Assembly (NCBI RefSeq): GCF_000702505.1
Contig: NZ_JNIM01000001.1
Span: forward strand, 5,308,327-5,372,326
DNA from: Thermogemmatispora carboxidivorans
GTDB lineage: Bacteria; Chloroflexota; Ktedonobacteria; Ktedonobacterales; Ktedonobacteraceae
DNA: 64,000 nt
Direction: 5' to 3'
Within the stretch, counting starts at the first letter, position 1. The number at the start of each line of letters is the position of its first letter. A program made the translations under genes and the position numbers. This document shows positions 59,354-64,000 of this stretch, one piece after another. Under the pieces are notes generated by a model that searched no databases, was not told the origin of the DNA, and was given only the letters and a program-made list of their open reading frames with translations.

Positions 59354-59740
59354 TTACACCCTCGGCTCCTTTGGTGAGATGAAGATGCGGCGATAGCCCT
59401 CTTCTACTATTTCGGCAGGGAAGACGCGCAACAGGGAGACCAGAACAAGCACCAGCGTCAGCCAGTCGAAGCCAGCGTCAAGAGGCACCCCCAGGACAGT
59501 TCCGACCACAGGGAGCAGTGTACTGCTTACCAGCTCGCCAAAGGCATCGGGGAAGAGGAGCAGCAAGAGCAGGGTGGCGCAACCGCCCGCAAAGAGGATC
59601 TTCCTCCCAATTCCAATCTGTTTATGACGCAGCAGGTAGGCAATCAGGCGAACGGTCTTGAAAACGTGAAAGAGTAGCTCAAGGCGCCTCGGCCACAGCC
59701 GCCGCGGGCGCGTGCCGGGCACAAGCAGTTCTCTCGACAT
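59354..59740 (-). CDS. Small membrane protein, 128 aa
   Basis: The ATG at 59740 (GGAGGG upstream) gives 128 aa; the frame extends further but without a ribosome-binding site. Two or three hydrophobic segments are visible: KILFAGGCATLLLLLLFPDA (about 48-67), LVSSTLLPVVGTVLGVPLDA, and FDWLTLVLVLVSLLRVF (about 91-107). The pattern is loosely like DUF1232-type proteins, but this is weak. It lies downstream of the redox operon on the same strand, about 195 bases away. The function is unknown. Confidence 0.6.
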   Translation of the reverse strand: MSRELLVPGTRPRRLWPRRLELLFHVFKTVRLIAYLLRHKQIGIGRKILFAGGCATLLLLLLFPDAFGELVSSTLLPVVGTVLGVPLDAGFDWLTLVLVLVSLLRVFPAEIVEEGYRRIFISPKEPRV

Positions 59741-59935
59741 AGCATTCCCTCCATTACTTAATACGCAGCAAGTGCTACCGGGGTTTTCTTGCCGAGAGGC
59801 CAGGAGATAAGAGAAAAGAGGGCCTGGCGCTGGGGAGAGTACCAACCAGGCCCCCAGGTCTCTACCGGCAGCCCACTGAGAGCTTTGCCCATTCTGCTGG
59901 CTGGGGCTGTAACGAGGCGAGTAGTCAGGCCATCC

Positions 59936-60925
59936 CTAATGGAACAGCGTGGGGATCACCAGCGAGGCAGCGTACTCTAAATGCCAGATGACCAGGCCGG
60001 CGGTGACCAGGGCGAGCAGGATATGGAAGATGCGCCAGTAGCGAATGACATAGCGATAGAATTGCTCACGCCTCATGGCATGTTCGACCGCCTGTAAGGC
60101 GGCCATCTGCTCCTGGGCCCCGGGCAGCAAGGCCCCGGGACGACTCAGGGGACTCTTGCGATCGGGTACCAGGCGGTAGCTCTGTTCATAGCGGCTCAGC
60201 TCCTGGGGCGTCTCCTCCAGCGTTAGATAGGCCAGGTCCCAGGGACCATGCAGGGTGCGCCCTCGCCCAGCGCTTCTTACGCGCTCCGGGGCAGCCGAGA
60301 CAGCGGACGAGGCCGATGATGAGGTGAGGCCGCGCACACGCTGCGTGTTATGCTCGACAATGGCCTGCAGCTGCTGAGAGATGGCTTCGATGCGATCCTC
60401 TCCGTCCTGGGTCAGAGCCTTGCTGGCCTCTTTCGCAATCAGGCGCGGCATGATCCGATCAAGGCTGCGCCCGATGATGCCGCTGATGACTAAGGCTATC
60501 AGACCGTAGAGGGCGTAGGTGCCGGAGCGCGGGTTAAAATTGCCAAAGGAGTGGTAGAAGATCAGAGCCAGGCCAGTCAGCCCAAAGAACATATGCCAGC
60601 CCAAGGCCGAGCGCAGTCCGCCAATCACCTTTTTGCTCTTACGCGAGCGGCGATGCAAGCTGTAGAGGAGACCAGCCAACAGGAGGAAGGCTGTGCCCAG
60701 GACAGCGTAGATCAGGCCGACGAGGCTATCAGGGGTCGGATCGCTCCCGTTGCGGCTGTACCAGATACAGAAGACCAGCCCTGCCACAGCGATGAGCAGC
60801 CCAAGCCCTATACGCAGCAGATTGCGTGGCTTGAGATAGGCGAAAAAGAGTGGATAGCCTCGCGTGCCAGCCCACTCCCGATCGGCGGCATAATCATAGG
60901 GCGAGGAAGAACGCAATGCCGGCAT
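59936..60925 (-). CDS. Bis-heme b-type membrane cytochrome (redox operon)
   Basis: The 329-aa protein has five or six membrane helices. Two His pairs stand out: His111 and His125 in one helix (GWHMFFGLTGLALIFYHSFG), and His301 and His315 in the last (FHILLALVTAGLVIWHLEY), each 14 residues apart. Such spacing in two helices is typical for membrane proteins that hold two hemes b, for example succinate dehydrogenase or heterodisulfide-reductase-linked cytochromes. A cytoplasmic loop of about 120 residues separates the halves. The ATG follows AGGAGG and the dicluster ferredoxin stops 4 bases upstream. It should pass electrons to or from quinone. Confidence 0.72.
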   Translation of the reverse strand: MPALRSSSPYDYAADREWAGTRGYPLFFAYLKPRNLLRIGLGLLIAVAGLVFCIWYSRNGSDPTPDSLVGLIYAVLGTAFLLLAGLLYSLHRRSRKSKKVIGGLRSALGWHMFFGLTGLALIFYHSFGNFNPRSGTYALYGLIALVISGIIGRSLDRIMPRLIAKEASKALTQDGEDRIEAISQQLQAIVEHNTQRVRGLTSSSASSAVSAAPERVRSAGRGRTLHGPWDLAYLTLEETPQELSRYEQSYRLVPDRKSPLSRPGALLPGAQEQMAALQAVEHAMRREQFYRYVIRYWRIFHILLALVTAGLVIWHLEYAASLVIPTLFH

Positions 60926-60929
60926 AAGT

Positions 60930-61223
60930 TCAGTCCTCCTCTCCAGAACGGTACAGACGGATCTTCAGCCACATCATCATGGCATCACGGTGGAGGCCAA
61001 CCGGACAGGGAGGCACACAAGCGCCACACTGATAGCATGAGCGAGCAAAACGCGCAACCGGAGCCGAGATCGGGCCACCAAAGGTCTCGCGATTGAGGAC
61101 ATCGATCGTCAGGGGTTCATCAAGAGCTGGGCAAGCAAGTAGACACTCGTTGCAGCCAATGCAGGCTTCAAGTTCTTGTTGAACTTGAGAGGCGGTTTTG
61201 TGTAAAAGGACAGGATTACGCAC
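60930..61223 (-). CDS. 2[4Fe-4S] ferredoxin subunit
   Basis: The 97-aa product has two full cluster motifs, CIGCNECLLACP (about 21-32) and CYQCGACVPPCP (about 63-74), each of the C-x2-C-x2-C-x3-CP type. The order and spacing resemble the small iron-sulfur subunit of heterodisulfide reductase (HdrC) and similar redox modules. The GTG start follows directly after the TAA of the flavoprotein gene, with GGGAGG inside its end. It should carry electrons between the flavoprotein and the b-type cytochrome. Confidence 0.9.
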   Translation of the reverse strand: MRNPVLLHKTASQVQQELEACIGCNECLLACPALDEPLTIDVLNRETFGGPISAPVARFARSCYQCGACVPPCPVGLHRDAMMMWLKIRLYRSGEED

Positions 61224-63068
61224 TTAACGTCCTCCCTCCCGTTGCTCATTGTAGGCTCGAACTTGCTGCCTCTGGGCCGGACTCTGGCGAGGAAAGGCAG
61301 GCAGCGCAGGATCGCTATAAGCCCACAGATTGCGTCGTCCTCCGCGCTCCTGCTCTGGACGCGATGGCAGACTGCCAGAGTTCAGGCGCGTCCCTGGCTG
61401 TCCTCTCCCCTGCCCCTGCTCCGGCAGGGCAGGCAAGGTACCAGTGAAGGGACTGATCTCTTCTTCTTCGTGGACGATAGGATAGCGGGGACCAGCATTC
61501 CCAGCAGGAGCGGCGACTGGAGCACGCTGAGGGGCAAGCACTGGTCCGGTAGAGAGTGGAGGTAGTTGCTCGGTTGTCGGCAGGCGAGGCTCAAGCTGAG
61601 CAGCTTCAGCAGCCGGAGCAAGACTGCGAGTGGCGGGGGCCGGTTCGGGTGTGGTCTGAGCAGCCGTCTGCACAGTTGGGGGCTTTACGCTGGCCAGACG
61701 TCCGCTGGTGACCAGATCCTGGGCGGTGTAGGTGCGCCGGCGCGTCAAATATTGGCGAGCGTCGAACTCGCCTTTCAAGAGGCCCTTCAAAATATCGCGT
61801 ACGGGTAGCTCTTCATCGATAATGCGCTTGATCGCCAGGCTGTCGGGCTGCATAGGGCCGAGCGAGAGATAGCCAATGAGGCGCTCGCCCTGGAGTAGGA
61901 GGCGGCGATAGCCACCGCGGCTGGTATCGGTGAGCACATAGGCCCCCGAGGGCGACTGCAGCGGATTGCCCACGTAGAGCATCGACAGATCGCCCAGATG
62001 GGTCGCGTGCCAGGGAACGCCAAATGGGCGCACGGCTTCACGATGGCCGGTGATCATTGCTCCGGCCATGCGGCCCTGCTCTACAGCAGCATACCACTGA
62101 GCACGCGGTTCGTACTGGCCGGTGAGGGGGTTCTTCAGGGCTGCCACATCGCCAGCTACGTAAATATCGCGCACGCTACTGCGCAGGTGGTCATCGACCA
62201 GGATGCCGTTCTCATGCTTGAGGGGCAGATCGCAATGTTTGGCCAGTGTCGTCACCGGCTTTGTGCCAGTGCAGGCTACGACCAGCTGGCAGGGGATAAA
62301 CTGCTGATGGTTGGTCACCACGCCGATTACGCTGCCCACGCGGCCTACAATGCCTATCACCTCGGTCGACGTATAGACGGTCACTCCAGCCTGCCTGATG
62401 CGCTCTAGCACCATTTCTGAGGCGGTCTCGTCCAGCATGCGCGGCAGCAGGACAGCGCTGCGGATCAACCAGTGAACATGGATGCCCCAGTGGAGTAGAC
62501 CCATCACTGTTTCACAGGCATGGGCGCCACCACCGATCACGACGGCCTCCTCGACCTCGGACAGACGTCGCCGCAGGTCGAGGTAATCCTGCAAACGGTG
62601 CAGTGTCAGCACGCCATCGAAGTCGCGCCCCGGCAGCTGAGAGGGCAAAGCAGTCGGCGTGCTGCCGGTAGCCACGAGCAGCGCGCCGTAGCCAAAGGCA
62701 CTGCCGTTGGCTAGGATCACAGACTTGCTCTGGGCATTGATCTTTTCAACCCGCGCGTGGATCAGGTGGATACGCTCTTGTCGCTCTGTCCCGGGGGGAT
62801 AGGCCAGAAGCTGCTCACGGGTCAGTTTGCCGACGGCGAACTGCTTGAGCGCGGGCGTATTGATCGTAGGATGGTTCTGATCGCTGATAATGGCAATCCG
62901 GGCATCAGGTTCAAAGCTTCGGGCCTGGATGGCCGCGGTCAACCCGGCGATGCCATTGCCGACAATCACAATATCGGCCCGATCAATACTGGGCTGCTCA
63001 GCCCCTTTGAAAAGGGGGGCCCGATGACCTGCATGATCCTGTCTCATAGCTCCTCTATCTGTACTCAC
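61224..63068 (-). CDS. FAD/NAD(P)-dependent oxidoreductase with long C-terminal tail
   Basis: The 614-aa product is of the pyridine nucleotide-disulfide reductase fold. An FAD motif VGNGIAGLTAAIQA lies near 37-50 and an NAD(P) motif VIGGGAHACETVMGLLHWG near 175-193. The FAD site close is IYVAGDVAAL (about 310). No CxxxxC redox disulfide is seen, so it resembles ferredoxin/rubredoxin reductases and the NirB-like flavoproteins. Residues from about 475 are a Pro/Gln/Arg-rich tail. The start may be the GTG at 63068 or the ATG at 63047. With the two following genes it forms a tight redox operon. Confidence 0.88.
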   Translation of the reverse strand: MSTDRGAMRQDHAGHRAPLFKGAEQPSIDRADIVIVGNGIAGLTAAIQARSFEPDARIAIISDQNHPTINTPALKQFAVGKLTREQLLAYPPGTERQERIHLIHARVEKINAQSKSVILANGSAFGYGALLVATGSTPTALPSQLPGRDFDGVLTLHRLQDYLDLRRRLSEVEEAVVIGGGAHACETVMGLLHWGIHVHWLIRSAVLLPRMLDETASEMVLERIRQAGVTVYTSTEVIGIVGRVGSVIGVVTNHQQFIPCQLVVACTGTKPVTTLAKHCDLPLKHENGILVDDHLRSSVRDIYVAGDVAALKNPLTGQYEPRAQWYAAVEQGRMAGAMITGHREAVRPFGVPWHATHLGDLSMLYVGNPLQSPSGAYVLTDTSRGGYRRLLLQGERLIGYLSLGPMQPDSLAIKRIIDEELPVRDILKGLLKGEFDARQYLTRRRTYTAQDLVTSGRLASVKPPTVQTAAQTTPEPAPATRSLAPAAEAAQLEPRLPTTEQLPPLSTGPVLAPQRAPVAAPAGNAGPRYPIVHEEEEISPFTGTLPALPEQGQGRGQPGTRLNSGSLPSRPEQERGGRRNLWAYSDPALPAFPRQSPAQRQQVRAYNEQREGGR

Positions 63069-63387
63069 CCATCACCTGAGTTGATCACCTGAGTATGGCC
63101 AGCTTCCTGCCTTCCTGCAGCGCGCTGGCCAGCCTTTGCCCGGCCCCGGCCCCAGCGACGAGGCCCTGCGTCCTCCCTTCCTCCGTTCCCCTATTCACCT
63201 ACTCACTCCACTCCATCGATGTATCAGCCTACCAGGCTGAAAGCCCACACTGTTGCTTGCCCCGTTGGCCTCTCCGCACCTGCCGCCACTTCAGATCAGG
63301 TTCATGACGCTGAGCGGTCAGGTATCGCGTAGATGACCCTGGCTTCGATCGAGACGGGTATGAGCGCCGGTGAGCTAACTACGACAG
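63069..63387. other. Intergenic region
   Basis: About 320 bases. It is C- and T-rich near 63100-63190, and no promoter or gene was recognised. Confidence 0.35.
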
Positions 63388-63723
63388 CTAGTCGACTTGA
63401 AAGGCAACTGGCGGCTTGCCCGTGGTTTGCGGATAGTAGTAGACATCGGTATGTGCTTTCTCCCGCAGGTGCCGCTCCATATGCTGCAAGGCCAGACGAC
63501 AACGCTCAACACAGAGAAAACGCAGGCGTTGCCCACTGGCAGTCTGGAGCACGAAGCTCATATCGGCCTGCTGAATCGCCACAATTTTGCCATCGGCATG
63601 CTCCACACCTGGCCCTTGGGTGACGGTTGGGTTGAACAGGGTGAGCGGGCTGATGCAGGCCAGCGACAAGATAGCTACCAGAAGCAGGACAAATATGACA
63701 GCTGTGCTACGCGGAGAAATCAT
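63388..63723 (-). CDS. Small lipoprotein
   Basis: The ATG at 63723 gives 111 aa. A lipoprotein signal with lipobox LSLAC ends at Cys23 after a hydrophobic stretch (AVIFVLLLVAILSLAC). The outer part contains a beta-rich domain (about 45-110) with VEHADGKIVAIQQADMSFVL and a Cys pair CVERC. The function is unknown. It is transcribed on the same strand as, and upstream of, the redox operon, but more than 300 bases separate them. No good ribosome-binding site is seen upstream of the start. Confidence 0.65.
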   Translation of the reverse strand: MISPRSTAVIFVLLLVAILSLACISPLTLFNPTVTQGPGVEHADGKIVAIQQADMSFVLQTASGQRLRFLCVERCRLALQHMERHLREKAHTDVYYYPQTTGKPPVAFQVD

Positions 63724-64000
63724 AATCGCTAGCCCGGAAATTCATATCCATACATAGGAGTATTTTATATCAAGGTATTCCGCAGGGTACGGTACCGCCG
63801 TGAAACTAGCCAGAATGTCTTAGCGTAGCACGACTCGCATCCCGAAGAGCAGCCACCTGGGACGAGAACAGGAGGGACAGGCGTCCCCGGGACGAATAGC
63901 CTTTTGGCGAGTTTGTAGGTACGGCGCTGCAAGGAGCTACTCCTTTTTTCTCTTCTCAGGCTGGGTCGAGGGAATCCAGGGGTGCCCTGGGGGAAGGCGG

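Overview
The window looks like a chromosomal segment of a GC-rich, thermophile-like Chloroflexota bacterium, most probably class Ktedonobacteria (Thermogemmatispora-like). This is inference from gene content: prodomain-less S53 proteases, many zinc-ribbon plus membrane-helix proteins, a fused CtaA-CtaB, HTH-GAF regulators, and a caa3 oxidase cluster. No 16S rRNA gene or other direct taxonomic marker is present.

Layout. 1-3 kb: an RNA polymerase sigma-like gene with a co-transcribed partner cut by the window edge, then small or anchored proteins of unknown function. 3.3-6.5 kb: two tandem S53 (sedolisin) proteases closed by a 13-bp terminator hairpin. 7.2-10.4 kb: a membrane-anchored NACHT ATPase with about eleven 33-residue HEAT repeats. 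10.4-15.1 kb: mutL-priA, overlapping by one base. 15.6-24.9 kb: an HTH-GAF regulator, zinc-ribbon/BACON surface proteins, a ferredoxin-like protein, an SDR, proline dehydrogenase and an NlpC/P60 hydrolase. 25-28.6 kb: a TIR-NACHT-HEAT protein whose middle is strikingly AT-rich, with tRNA-Arg(CCT) next to it. 29.4-33.4 kb: an M16 peptidase and an unusual kinase-receiver-wHTH fusion. 33.8-43.5 kb: a complete caa3-type cytochrome oxidase locus (ctaG-ctaC-ctaD-subunit IV-ctaE on the minus strand; divergent ctaAB-sco and a BON membrane protein). 44-51.9 kb: a Ser/Thr phosphosignalling cluster (PP2C, kinase-TPR, PP2C, VWA, FHA) resembling a TerY-P triad, preceded by a receiver-like membrane protein. 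52-55.3 kb: rpmH-rnpA-yidD-yidC-jag without dnaA or gidA. 55.5-59.1 kb: a PfkB kinase, rarA and an anchored protein. 59.3-63.7 kb: a minus-strand redox operon (flavoprotein, dicluster ferredoxin, bis-heme b-type membrane protein) flanked by small membrane or lipoproteins.

The most novel-looking material is: (1) two NLR-like STAND proteins sharing a NACHT core but differing in N-terminal module and repeat region, one with a domain of foreign base composition; (2) the phosphosignalling cluster, where short Thr-aliphatic-x-aliphatic motifs followed by Pro recur in disordered linkers of the kinase and both phosphatases next to an FHA gene; (3) a cytoplasmic histidine kinase fused to a degenerate receiver and an OmpR-type DNA-binding domain; (4) the flavoprotein/dicluster ferredoxin/bis-heme cytochrome b operon. 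All functions are read from motifs by eye; no database search was possible.
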